Of a stretch of DNA of 64,000 bases, positions 47,521 through 56,253 are shown one piece after another. A program made the translations under genes and the position numbers. The notes beneath the pieces are model-generated. The model was given only the letters and a program-made list of their open reading frames with translations, did not search any database and was not told where the DNA came from. Every line of letters starts with the position of its first letter. Within the stretch, counting starts at the first letter, position 1. Source of the stretch: JBNAGF01 sp049801055 (GTDB lineage Bacteria > Pseudomonadota > Alphaproteobacteria > Rhodobacterales > Rhodobacteraceae); the NCBI RefSeq assembly GCF_049801055.1, contig NZ_JBNAGF010000009.1, positions 124,001-188,000 on the forward strand. Reading direction: 5' to 3'.

Positions 47521-49822
47521 GACCCGAACTCTAACTGTCGCGATGATTGCATCGCTGTTCCTCGTTCCAGTTCTGGCTTCGGGGTTTTTGTTGTTTTCGA
47601 TCGCCAGCCCGGCCTTGGCTTACGGAGAACGTGGGGAACACGAAGGTACCAATCACGGTCACGACCATGGCCGAGGTCATGATCGGGACCGGGAAAAAGC
47701 GCGGGATTGGGACCGCGACGAAGATCGCGAACGAGGCTGGGGCCGAAATCGCGACCGAGACCGCGGCTGGGGCCGAGACCGGGATTTCCATGACCGTGAT
47801 CGTGGAAAGGGTAGTGGGCGCGGTCATGGTCGGGATCGAGGATACGGGAAAGACCGGGATCGAGAACACGACAAAGGGCGCGGACATGGGCATGGCAAAG
47901 GTCGCGGACACGGGCACGGTAAGGACCGGGGGCATGGACACGGTAAAGACCGAGGCCATGGACACGATCATGACCACGACGATGATCATGACGAAGACGG
48001 CGATTGGGGCGATTCCGGCGACGATGACGGTGATGATGGCTATGACGGTGACGAAGGGGATGGTGGCGACGACGGGGATGACGGTTCAGACGACAATGGG
48101 TCCGACAACAGCGATGACAATGGCAGCAATGGAAACGACGGCGGAAATGGGGATGACGGCGCGAATGGCGGATCCTCGGGCAGCGATGAAGACGACTCGG
48201 GTGTAAATGGTGAAACCGGTTCCGGCAGCAGCGACGGATCCGGCTCCAGTGGCAGCGGAGGATCAGGCTCGGGCGGCGACGATGGCTCGGGATCCGATGG
48301 AAACGGTGGTTCCGGTTCGGGCGACAACAGCGGGTCTGGCTCGGACGGAAACGGCGGGTCCGGATCGGGTGGCAATGATGGCTCTGGTTCAGACGGCAAC
48401 GACAGTTCGGGATCCGGTGGAAACGGTGGCAGCGGGTCCGGTAGCAATGACGGGGCTGGCTCTGGCGATAATGATGGATCCGGATCAGACGGAGGTAACG
48501 GATCTGGATCAAGCGGAAGCGATGGTTCCGGTTCGAATGGAAACAACGGATCGGGCACCGGAAGTAATGGTGGCTCAGGCTCGAACGGCAGTGGCGGCTC
48601 AGGCTCGGGTAACAACAACGGGTCAGGCACTGGCGGCAACGCAAATGCCGGTTCCGACGGGTTCCGCGAGGTTCTGTCGGATACCGCCGAGGGCGGGCAC
48701 GGTGCACCTCAGTCGAATTTCGGCGGCACCGCAGCAAAGATCGCCAAAGGCGTCGTGACCATTCCGGGGTCGGGCAATCCGCAACTGGTCGTCGCTGGCC
48801 CGTCGCGGCAATCCGAAGCCGCAATCGCAGCAATGGCTGAAATCGGGGCGCAACTGGTTCGACAACGCGATCTGGCGTCGCTCAACCTGCGTATTCTTGT
48901 GTTTGATTACCCGACCGGTCTGTCCAGCGCCGCAGCCCAGCGGGCGCTGAGCACAGTCGCACCACAGATGACCGCCGATTTCCAAACCATCTACCGGTTT
49001 GCCCAGTTCAACCCGCGCACCTATGCGTCCGAGGCTGTCTCGGCCAGCGACCCCGGAGGTTGTGTGCTGCCGCGCCGCGTTCGCATCGGGATGATCGACG
49101 GGCCTGTCGACACCCGGCATCCGGCCCTTGCTAACGCTTCGGTTCAGGCGGTCTCCCTTTTGGAACGGTCCGAACGATCCGTAGGCCCCCGGCATGGAAC
49201 CGCCATAGCGGCGCAGATCGTCGGGCAAGACAGCAAAGGTGCGCTGTCCGGTTTTGCACAGGGCGCGCACCTTGTCTCGGTCGCCATCTTCACCACCCGG
49301 TTTGGTGCCGAACGCACGAATGTCGAACGTATTGCTGAAGCTCTGGACTACCTGCTGTCGCAGAGCGTGCGGCTGATCAACATGTCCTTTACCGGGCCCG
49401 ACAACCTTGTCCTGCGCATCGTGCTTGACTCAGCCGCAGCACGCGGAGCGGTCATGGTGGCCGCCGTAGGAACCGATGGTGAACCCGGCGGATCCCTTCC
49501 GGCCGCCTCGGAAAACGTGATTGGCATCACCGCAGTGGATTCCCGCCTGCGCCGGTTGCAGGCCGCCGACACCGGGCCATATGTCGAGTTCGCAGCCCCG
49601 GGAGTTGACCTGTTCGTCGCTGGCGCCCGCTACGGAAAATACGTCACCGGAACATCATTTGCGGCCCCAATTGCAACTTCGGTCATCGCCGGAATGATTG
49701 CCCGCGGCACGAAATCCCTGCCGGCAATCCGAAAGCGGCTTCGGGCAACTGCTGCGGATCTGGGTGCGCCGGGCAAAGATGACCAATTTGGCTGGGGGTT
49801 GGTGCAGGCCAACGGCTGTTGA
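47507..49822 (+). CDS. secreted subtilase (S8 peptidase) with long low-complexity region
   Basis: 771 aa from the ATG at 47507, which lies inside the end of the anti-sigma gene. A signal peptide (MIASLFLVPVLASGFLLFSI) is followed by an Arg/His/Asp-rich region (about residues 45-165, GHGRDRG-type units), an Asp/Gly/Ser-rich region (about 165-385, GSGSDGNGG-type units), and a C-terminal S8 domain. The triad can be placed at Asp near residue 532 (GMIDGPVD), His near 562 (RHGTAIAAQI) and Ser near 715 (GTSFAAPIATSVIAG). Asn of the oxyanion hole is probably in RLINMSF. The low-complexity part could bind divalent cations or tether the enzyme outside the cell. Its position with sigma and anti-sigma suggests it is part of that circuit. 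Confidence 0.88.
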   Translation: MRWIRTRTLTVAMIASLFLVPVLASGFLLFSIASPALAYGERGEHEGTNHGHDHGRGHDRDREKARDWDRDEDRERGWGRNRDRDRGWGRDRDFHDRDRGKGSGRGHGRDRGYGKDRDREHDKGRGHGHGKGRGHGHGKDRGHGHGKDRGHGHDHDHDDDHDEDGDWGDSGDDDGDDGYDGDEGDGGDDGDDGSDDNGSDNSDDNGSNGNDGGNGDDGANGGSSGSDEDDSGVNGETGSGSSDGSGSSGSGGSGSGGDDGSGSDGNGGSGSGDNSGSGSDGNGGSGSGGNDGSGSDGNDSSGSGGNGGSGSGSNDGAGSGDNDGSGSDGGNGSGSSGSDGSGSNGNNGSGTGSNGGSGSNGSGGSGSGNNNGSGTGGNANAGSDGFREVLSDTAEGGHGAPQSNFGGTAAKIAKGVVTIPGSGNPQLVVAGPSRQSEAAIAAMAEIGAQLVRQRDLASLNLRILVFDYPTGLSSAAAQRALSTVAPQMTADFQTIYRFAQFNPRTYASEAVSASDPGGCVLPRRVRIGMIDGPVDTRHPALANASVQAVSLLERSERSVGPRHGTAIAAQIVGQDSKGALSGFAQGAHLVSVAIFTTRFGAERTNVERIAEALDYLLSQSVRLINMSFTGPDNLVLRIVLDSAAARGAVMVAAVGTDGEPGGSLPAASENVIGITAVDSRLRRLQAADTGPYVEFAAPGVDLFVAGARYGKYVTGTSFAAPIATSVIAGMIARGTKSLPAIRKRLRATAADLGAPGKDDQFGWGLVQANGC
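47633..48660 (+). repeat. low-complexity coding repeats in the subtilase gene
   Basis: Two adjoining degenerate repeat zones. The first is built from codons for Gly-His-Gly-Arg-Asp-type units (about 47633-48000), the second from Gly-Ser-Asp/Asn units such as GSGSDGNGG (about 48180-48660). The pattern leaves long open frames on the other five frames, which I treat as artefacts. Confidence 0.85.
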
Positions 49823-49840
49823 ACCAGCGCCCAGGCAAAA

Positions 49841-51403
49841 CTACTGACTGACACCGGCCCTGCGCAAACCCTGCAGGAACAAATCCTGATGGTCCGAGCT
49901 GAAAAACGGGTAAGAGGCCGAAATTGTCTCGGGGTCCAACGAGTAACCCAGATCCGACAACTGGCGCGCGGCATCTGACGCTCCGGCACGATCATCTGTC
50001 AAACCGCACAGCGCGATCCGGCGCTGCAACGCTCGCCCGTATTGCGGATCCCAGGTTTGGGCGCGGGTCAAGCGGTTATCCGCTTCGGGAAACTGCTTGT
50101 CCATCATGTGCCACAGGCCCAGATCGGCCTCGATCACCGCCCGGTAGGGATAAACAGGATCCATCCGCAATAGCTTTTCCTGATACTTGCGCGCCTGGTC
50201 CGGCTGGCCGGAGAAACCGGAAATACAGCCTCCGAAATGATAGTTCATCGACGCGCTCGGGTTCAGTTCGATCGCCCGATCAACATGCAGCGTGGCACGT
50301 TCATGGTTGCGATTGGTCCAAAGCTGGCCAACCGCTGACAGCGCATGGGCCAGCCACGACCCCCGGTCAATTTCCAACGCCATATCGGCAGCTTCAAGCG
50401 TCCGGGTGAAAGCGGTGCTGCTGTCGGCGCCGGAAAAACAGGTCATTGCCTGCTGAAACCGCGCCATCGCAATCAGCGTATACGGCAGAACCCAACCCGG
50501 AGCGAGATCCGCAGCGCGTGCGGCCATGTCCTCGGCCTCGGCAAAGTCGGTCTTTTCGCGTTTGTTGATCAACCACGAAGATCGCACGACCAGTTCCCAC
50601 GCGGACAGGATTTCAACTGGTTTGCGCATCGCCCGGCGCATCTCGGCACCTTCCAGTTCCGGCGTGATGACAGAGGCAATCTGTGCAGCGATTTCTTCCT
50701 CTACATCCATCAGGTCAGCCATGTTCCTGACGATCCGGTTGGTCCAGATCTGACACCCTGTATCCGCGTCAGTCAGAGCAACCTGAACCTTGATCCGACG
50801 ATCGGATCGCCGAATTGCCCCGGTCAGCAGATAGCGGGCCTGCAACGCGGCCCCGATTTCAGATAGGGCATGGTCATTACCACGAAACTGCACTGCCGAG
50901 CCCGGGGCCACCACGCCGAAATACCGCCATGCGGCCAGCGCAGCGGATACTTCGTCTGCCAGCCCGTCCGCAAGATGGTCATCGGCTCCCTCAGTCAGTT
51001 CAGAGAACGGCAACACCGCGATGGACGCATAGTCATTTCCATCCCGCCCAAGCGTTTCAACAGGCAGTGCATCCCCGGCGCCGGAAGGTGCAGAAACAAC
51101 CTCGGCCTCGGCCACAAAACGCAATCCACGCCGTTGGATCGTGCGGATCACGCTCTGCGCCGTGCCATCATCACCGACGGCTTTGCGCGCATCGCGGATC
51201 CGGCTGGACAGCGCTGCATCAGACACGATGCGGTTACCCCAGATCTTTTCGAAGATTTCTTCGCGGGACACAATCCGATCCCGGGCCGAAACCAAGAGCT
51301 TCAGCAAATCGAACACCTGCGGTTCGATAGGGATCTGCTGCCCGTTGCACCGCAGCTCAGCACGACCAGCATCCAGCTCATAGTCTCCGAAGAGATAACG
51401 CAT
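49841..51403 (-). CDS. OmpR-type winged-helix regulator with TolB-like/TPR C-terminal domains
   Basis: 520 aa from the ATG at 51403 (MRYLFGDYELDAGRAELR), the usual opening of this group. Residues 1-100 are a winged-helix DNA-binding domain (EPQVFDLLKLLVSARDRIVS; WGNRIVSDAALSSRIRDARK; RGLRFVAE). About 125-260 is a FlgO/TolB N-like domain (SIAVLPFSELTEGADDHLAD; ALQARYLLTGAIRRSDRRIK) and the rest has TPR-like repeats. There is no membrane helix, unlike CadC. It is divergent from the methyltransferase-globin-cyclase genes and paralogous to the C-terminal two thirds of the cyclase fusion at 53987-56116. It may act on the dyad at 51541-51583. Confidence 0.85.
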   Translation of the reverse strand: MRYLFGDYELDAGRAELRCNGQQIPIEPQVFDLLKLLVSARDRIVSREEIFEKIWGNRIVSDAALSSRIRDARKAVGDDGTAQSVIRTIQRRGLRFVAEAEVVSAPSGAGDALPVETLGRDGNDYASIAVLPFSELTEGADDHLADGLADEVSAALAAWRYFGVVAPGSAVQFRGNDHALSEIGAALQARYLLTGAIRRSDRRIKVQVALTDADTGCQIWTNRIVRNMADLMDVEEEIAAQIASVITPELEGAEMRRAMRKPVEILSAWELVVRSSWLINKREKTDFAEAEDMAARAADLAPGWVLPYTLIAMARFQQAMTCFSGADSSTAFTRTLEAADMALEIDRGSWLAHALSAVGQLWTNRNHERATLHVDRAIELNPSASMNYHFGGCISGFSGQPDQARKYQEKLLRMDPVYPYRAVIEADLGLWHMMDKQFPEADNRLTRAQTWDPQYGRALQRRIALCGLTDDRAGASDAARQLSDLGYSLDPETISASYPFFSSDHQDLFLQGLRRAGVSQ

Positions 51404-51540
51404 CAGCCTCGCCCCGTAGTATGAACCGTCAGAGTAGCCGGAAATCTCCAAAAAGGCGACTCAAAGGGTCATCAATTGTGATCTGGTGTGTTGAGACCGG
51501 TCTGTAACGCCCCTGAAATCATAACATTTTCAGCATCCGA

Positions 51541-51583
51541 CAGGAGATCTGCAGAACTCTCCACATATTCTCCAGATCTCCTG
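51541..51583. promoter_or_regulatory. 11-bp perfect dyad, candidate operator of the methyltransferase operon
   Basis: CAGGAGATCTG (51541-51551) and CAGATCTCCTG (51573-51583) are exact inverted copies whose centres are 32 bp apart, about three helical turns. It lies 65 bp before the methyltransferase ATG in the divergent spacer with the winged-helix gene. The sequence CTCCAGATCTCCT at 51570-51582 recurs in the promoter of the second methyltransferase. A 10-bp palindrome AGACCGGTCT also occurs at 51494-51503. Confidence 0.55.
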
Positions 51584-51648
51584 CAAGCGGTTTGGCGCAG
51601 GGGGCGGCATAAACAGGACATTCTCATATCTGTTTAGGGAGCCCCGAG

Positions 51649-52476
51649 ATGAACGTGCAAACCACCCCCGCAAATACGCCGGATCTTGCCACCGTCAAAA
51701 CCCGCCAGCAGGCGGCGTGGTCCACTGGGAATTACCCCCTTGTCGGCGTGACCCTTCAAATCACCGGTGAACGCCTGGCCGAAGCCATGGATCTGCATCC
51801 TGACGCACGCGTTCTGGACGTGGCCGCTGGCAACGGCAATGCCACGCTGGCCGCTGCGCGCCGCTTTTGCAATGTGGTTTCGACCGACTATGTAGGCGCA
51901 TGGCTCAAGGCGGGCATGGCCCGCGCCGAGGCAGAACGTCTGGAGGTGGCTTTTCGCGAGGCGGACGCCGAAGATCTGCCCTTTGAGGACGGTTCTTTTG
52001 ACGCCGTGACTTCGACCTTTGGCGTGATGTTCACCGCCAATCAGGAAGCGGCTGCCAGCGAATTGACCCGCGTTTGCCGGTCCGGCGGCCGTATCGGGCT
52101 GATCAACTGGACCCCCGAAAGCTTTGTGGGCCAGCTGTTCCGCACCATCGGCCAGCATGTCCCGCCACCGGCGGGTGTGCGTTCGCCGCTGGAATGGGGC
52201 ACCGAAAAGCGCATCGAGGAATTGTTCAACTCCTCATCCCGCGCGATCGAATTCAACCGAAAGCATTTCACATTCCGCTTCCGGTCTGCCGAACATTGGA
52301 TCGAGCTGTGGCGCGATGCATACGGCCCAATGAACAAGGCTTTCGAAGCCGTGGGAGAGAGCGGATCCGCCGCGCTCGAAGCTGATCTTGCGTCACTTGC
52401 GCGTGAGCATTCGCAAGATGACACGGCAATGATCGTGCCTTCGGAGTATGCTGAGATCATCATTCATCGCAGCTAA
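51649..52476 (+). CDS. class I SAM-dependent methyltransferase
   Basis: 275 aa, with AGGGAG 7 bases before the ATG. The SAM-binding motif is VLDVAAGNGNATLAAARR (about residues 58-75), with motif II acidic YVGAW/ARAEAERLEV, EADAEDLPFEDGSFDAVTST and the post-III region RVCRSGGRIGLINWTPESF. It belongs to the UbiE/COQ5-like group. The substrate is not visible. It is first in a row with the truncated globin (65 bp on) and the cyclase. The fold is the same as the methyltransferase at 57237-58160, but the two are not close copies. Confidence 0.88.
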   Translation: MNVQTTPANTPDLATVKTRQQAAWSTGNYPLVGVTLQITGERLAEAMDLHPDARVLDVAAGNGNATLAAARRFCNVVSTDYVGAWLKAGMARAEAERLEVAFREADAEDLPFEDGSFDAVTSTFGVMFTANQEAAASELTRVCRSGGRIGLINWTPESFVGQLFRTIGQHVPPPAGVRSPLEWGTEKRIEELFNSSSRAIEFNRKHFTFRFRSAEHWIELWRDAYGPMNKAFEAVGESGSAALEADLASLAREHSQDDTAMIVPSEYAEIIIHRS

Positions 52477-52541
52477 CGCCCGTCACCTTGCGGGACGCTG
52501 ACCCATTGCCCCGCAAGACACCCGCCCGAAAGGAAAACACC

Positions 52542-52931
52542 ATGTCTCATGCCCGCACCTTTTCCCCGAATATGCCTCTTTTTGATAAGTATGGCGGCCT
52601 GAGCGGATTGCGGTCCGTCATCATGGACTTCTACGACCGCGTTCTGGATAGCGATGTCGTCGGCCACTTCTTCGAAGATGTCGATATGCCTCGTCTCGTG
52701 GATCACCAGACCAAGTTCTTTGCTGCGCTGCTGAATGGCCCTGTTCAATTTGCCGAAGAGCGGCTGGTTCGCGCCCATGCCAACCTGAAGGTGACGGATA
52801 TCGAGTTCGACGAGATTGCCGAACTGCTTCAGGAAACCCTGACCGAAGCCGGTTTTACCGAGGATGACCGCAAATCCGTCCTGACCGCAGTTGAGGCACG
52901 CCGGCCCCTGATCGTCAAGAGAGGTTCGTGA
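52542..52931 (+). CDS. group 1 truncated haemoglobin
   Basis: 129 aa from the ATG at 52542, with AGGA 7 bases upstream. The pattern LFDKYGGLSGLRSVIMDFYD places the B10 Tyr, VGHFFEDVDMPRLVDHQ places the CD/E region, and VRAHANLKV holds the proximal His (F8). It binds O2 or NO at a haem. Its stop codon overlaps the start of an adenylate cyclase gene, so both proteins are made together. This suggests the globin supplies a gas signal, or protects the cyclase, but direct interaction is inference. Confidence 0.9.
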   Translation: MSHARTFSPNMPLFDKYGGLSGLRSVIMDFYDRVLDSDVVGHFFEDVDMPRLVDHQTKFFAALLNGPVQFAEERLVRAHANLKVTDIEFDEIAELLQETLTEAGFTEDDRKSVLTAVEARRPLIVKRGS

Positions 52932-53971
52932 TGTTGATCGAAGCCCTGAGTTCCCGTTTGCTGAAATCCATCGGCGTCGGCATCTGCCTTGTCGATGAGG
53001 CGACACTTTCCGCCACATTCTGCAACCCCACTTTCGCGACTTGGTTTCCCGGCGCCGAACCCGGTATCGCAATCTGCGATCTGATCGAGGATCTCGAACC
53101 GGAGATCCTGACCGAGGCGAACCCTGCCCGGGCGCTGGAACTGAAAACGCGTATCAAGCGTCGGACACTGATCATCGAAACCCGCGTGCACCGAACCGAG
53201 CACGAAGGACGGACAATACTGCTGCTTGAGTGCCAGAACGTGTCCCGCCTGCGCGAAACCGAGGCGATGATCGACAGCTATGTTGCAATGGCCGACCGGC
53301 GCACCCGCGATCTGGAACGGGAAAAGGCGCAATCCGAAAAGCTGCTGCTCAACATCATGCCGCGCACGGTCTACGAGGAATACAAGAGCTTTGGTTCAGT
53401 TACGCCGCGCCTGTTCGAGCCAGTTTCCGTTCTGATGCTGGACTTTGTCGGGTTCACCGAAATGGCTGCCGCGGCAGACCCCACCGTGACAGTTGCCGAG
53501 CTCAATGACATCTTCACCGCCTTCGACCGGATCGGAGAATTGCATGGCTGCGAGCGGATCAAGACCGTAGGAGATTGCTATATGGCGGTTGCCGGCCTCC
53601 CGCATCCGAACCCGGATCATGGGCGATCGGCAGCACAATGCGCGGTCAAGATGATGCGCTATCTCCAACGGCGGAACGAAACCCATCCCCATCACTGGCG
53701 GGCTCGGATCGGTATTGCTTCGGGTTCCGTGGTCGGCTCGGTTGTTGGCGTTCAAAAATACATCTACGACGTTTTCGGCCCTGCCGTGAACTATGCCGCC
53801 CGCCTGCAGTCTCTTTCAGGTCCAATGGAGATCACGGTCTGCACATCAATGACCGGAGAGCTGATCGACGATTTCGTTCTGAGCAACAGCCGCAAGGAAC
53901 AGGTTCAGGGTTTCGGAGAGTGTGCGGTGGCCACGCTGACCGATCGCAAAAGCGCCGCTCATGCCGCATGA
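52931..53971 (+). CDS. soluble class III adenylate cyclase with PAS-like N-terminal domain
   Basis: 346 aa. The ATG at 52931 shares a base with the globin stop (TGATG) and has AGAGG 6 bases upstream; GTG at 52928 is an alternative. Residues 1-110 look PAS-like (GICLVDEATLSATFCNPTFA). A signalling helix (RDLEREKAQSEKLLLNIMPR) resembles that of soluble guanylate cyclases. The catalytic domain has metal Asp in MLDFVGFTEM and VGDCYMAVAG. The base-selecting residues are Lys in RIKTVGD and Asp in YDVFGPAVN, the class IIIa adenylate pattern (guanylate enzymes have Glu and Cys). NYAARL gives Asn and Arg. It should make cAMP. Confidence 0.9.
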   Translation: MLIEALSSRLLKSIGVGICLVDEATLSATFCNPTFATWFPGAEPGIAICDLIEDLEPEILTEANPARALELKTRIKRRTLIIETRVHRTEHEGRTILLLECQNVSRLRETEAMIDSYVAMADRRTRDLEREKAQSEKLLLNIMPRTVYEEYKSFGSVTPRLFEPVSVLMLDFVGFTEMAAAADPTVTVAELNDIFTAFDRIGELHGCERIKTVGDCYMAVAGLPHPNPDHGRSAAQCAVKMMRYLQRRNETHPHHWRARIGIASGSVVGSVVGVQKYIYDVFGPAVNYAARLQSLSGPMEITVCTSMTGELIDDFVLSNSRKEQVQGFGECAVATLTDRKSAAHAA

Positions 53972-53986
53972 GCGCGCCATCTCCTT

Positions 53987-56116
53987 TCAGTCACCGGGCA
54001 CCCCGGCCAGCCGCAAACCTTCCAGATAGGTTTGAAGCTGGCCGGGTAGTTTCAGGTAGAACAGATGTTCGCGGGCAAATTCCACGGTGAACTCTGGTTT
54101 GATTTCCAGTAGGTCCTGCCGCGCTGCCGCGATCTCCACCGGGTCTCCCAGATGTCCTAAAGCGGCCGTCAGATGCGCCTGCGCCCAGTATTGCGCGTTG
54201 GGAATTCTCAGCGACCGGCGGGCCCAGATCACTGCAGCTTCGTAGTCTCCCTGAAACAGATGAGCCAGTGATCGATAGGAATAGAAAGCCCACCGGAACG
54301 GATCATGCGGGCTAAGCCGGATCGCGGTTTCGAACTGCGCAATGGCCTCGTCCAATCGCCCTTCGTAAGCCAGAGAATCCCCCAACCCGCAATAGGTCAC
54401 CGCAAGGCAGGGATTCAGTTCCAACGCATGTTCCAGCGCCTCGATCGCCAAGCCGTATTCCTGCCGGGCCAGATGGATGCGCCCAATCGTGAAATACCCG
54501 TTGGCATCCTGATCATCCAGCTCGATCCCGCGCTGCGCCAGTTGCAACGCCTCGTCCATGACCGCCTGCTCCGGGGGGGCGTCGAAATAGATCATGCTGA
54601 GCACGATGGCATAGGCCAAACGGGAATAGGCCGCCGGAAAAAGCGGATCGATTTCGATTGCGCGACGCAGCAATTCTTGCGACCGGGCATTTGTGTCGGT
54701 CGTGAACTTGTAAAACTCGGCGACGCCCAGCTGGTACATGTCCCAGGCGCCGCGGTTCTGGCGCGGCACCCGCTTCGCTCTTTTCTGTTCGGCCAGCCCC
54801 AGTTCGGTTTCGATCCGGGCCGCAACCATTTCCGAGATGTCGTCCTGAAGATCAAAGATATCCACGCCGTCCCGGTCATATCGTTCAGACCAGACGCTAT
54901 GCTCGGTATCTGACTCCACCATCTCGACGGTGATACGGAACCGGTTGCCGGCCTTGCGGACACTTCCCGTGACCAGATACTGCGCCTGCAGCTGGCGGCC
55001 GATTTCGCGGAGGCTCTCGGTCGAATTGCGAAACGCAAAAGCCGGGTTGCGCGCAACGACGGTCAGCCATCGATTGCGCGCCAATGCAATTGTAATGTCT
55101 TCGGTAATACCATCAGCGAGGTAGTCCTCGCTCTTGTCCCGATTCATGTTGGCAAAGGGCAATACCGCCACCGAAGGTCGGCTCTCAAGCGCCGGGATCG
55201 CAGGAGGCAACGGGTCAAGACGAGACGCCGGATCCGGCAGGTCTTCGACCCTCTCAGACAGGCTGCCAACCCGGTCTGTCAGCGGCGCTACGAACCGAAA
55301 CCCGCGGCCATGCACCGTGGCGATCACCGACTGCGCCGAACCGGAATCTCCCACTGCCTTCCGGGCCGCTTTGACCTGACTGCTCAGGGCAGAGTCGGAT
55401 ACGACGCGATTGTTCCAGATCTCGGCAAATATCTGATCCTTGGTGACCAGCTTCCCCGCATTGCGCGCCAGCAGAACTAGCAGCTCGAACGCCTGCGGCT
55501 CCAACTGAACCGGCTTGCCGTTGCGGCGTAGCTCAAACAGATCCGGCAACAGCTGGCACTCTCCGAATGACATCGTTGCATTCGCCACAGGTCGAGGCGC
55601 CTCTGTCATTTCAACCCGGAACGCCTCGATCGGTCGTTGCAACCCTTTGACCTTCTGCGGCCCAAGACTCACGAATGTTCCGTCTACTGAACCATGGATC
55701 TGATCGTGCACCTGCTTGGAGAACACGACGCCACCCGGCGGCGCGATATCTTCCAGACGCGCCGCCACATTGACCCCGTCACCATAGATGTCGCCGTCGT
55801 CAACCAGAACGTCACCCAGATGAACCCCAGCCCGGAACTGCATCCGGTGTGGCTCGGGCAGTTTGGCATTATGTGCCTTGACCGCCGATTGCAGTTCGAT
55901 CGCGCAGGTCAGGGCATCGACGACGCTGGCGAACTCGATCAGAGCGCCGTCCCCCATCAGTTTCACGACGCGCCCCGAATGGGCCGATACGCGCGGATCA
56001 AACAGGCGCTCGCGCATCTCCTTGAGCCGCCGGACTGTTCCGGTTTCATCGCGTTCCATCACCGTGCTGTATCCGGCGACATCCATCGACAGAATGCTGG
56101 TTAGCTTGCGCTTCAT
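53987..56116 (-). CDS. cyclase - winged helix - TolB-like/TPR fusion regulator
   Basis: A 709-aa protein. Residues 5-170 are a class III cyclase domain with metal Asp in LSMDVAGYST and MGDGALIEF, Lys in VVKLMGD and NVAARLE. Residues 185-285 are an OmpR-type winged helix (FGECQLLPDLFELRRNGKPV; WNNRVVSDSALSSQVKAARK; HGRGFRFVAP). About 310-430 is the FlgO/TolB N-like domain (SVAVLPFANMNRDKSEDYLA; QAQYLVTGSVRK), and about 440-700 holds TPRs. The second half is a paralogue of 49841-51403. An enzyme and a DNA-binding domain in one chain is unusual; the cyclase part may work as a nucleotide sensor. The stop is 16 bp from the convergent cyclase gene. Confidence 0.88.
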   Translation of the reverse strand: MKRKLTSILSMDVAGYSTVMERDETGTVRRLKEMRERLFDPRVSAHSGRVVKLMGDGALIEFASVVDALTCAIELQSAVKAHNAKLPEPHRMQFRAGVHLGDVLVDDGDIYGDGVNVAARLEDIAPPGGVVFSKQVHDQIHGSVDGTFVSLGPQKVKGLQRPIEAFRVEMTEAPRPVANATMSFGECQLLPDLFELRRNGKPVQLEPQAFELLVLLARNAGKLVTKDQIFAEIWNNRVVSDSALSSQVKAARKAVGDSGSAQSVIATVHGRGFRFVAPLTDRVGSLSERVEDLPDPASRLDPLPPAIPALESRPSVAVLPFANMNRDKSEDYLADGITEDITIALARNRWLTVVARNPAFAFRNSTESLREIGRQLQAQYLVTGSVRKAGNRFRITVEMVESDTEHSVWSERYDRDGVDIFDLQDDISEMVAARIETELGLAEQKRAKRVPRQNRGAWDMYQLGVAEFYKFTTDTNARSQELLRRAIEIDPLFPAAYSRLAYAIVLSMIYFDAPPEQAVMDEALQLAQRGIELDDQDANGYFTIGRIHLARQEYGLAIEALEHALELNPCLAVTYCGLGDSLAYEGRLDEAIAQFETAIRLSPHDPFRWAFYSYRSLAHLFQGDYEAAVIWARRSLRIPNAQYWAQAHLTAALGHLGDPVEIAAARQDLLEIKPEFTVEFAREHLFYLKLPGQLQTYLEGLRLAGVPGD

Positions 56117-56188
56117 CGTCCTTCCCCCCTCCCCGAGGTCCGGCAGAGTCGCCCATTCGCCGGTGCAGGGGCCGGCATCAATGACTTT

Positions 56189-56226
56189 TCAAAAACACTC
56201 CGGCCCGAACCGGAAAGTCCGGGCCA
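56189..56226 (-). terminator. Rho-independent-type terminator of the methyltransferase-cysK operon
   Basis: On the minus strand GGCCCG (from 56225) pairs with CGGGCC (to 56202), with an inner CCGGA/TCCGG stem, and is followed by TGTTTTTG (run of five T at 56195-56191). It lies about 30 bases after the cysteine synthase stop. Confidence 0.7.
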
Positions 56227-56253
56227 ACATAGCAGATTTCAAGAAAATGGAAG

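Noticed and set aside
47517..48833. 438-aa Arg/His/Cys-rich frame on the minus strand
   Set aside because: It is produced by the low-complexity repeats of the subtilase gene on the opposite strand; the composition is not protein-like.
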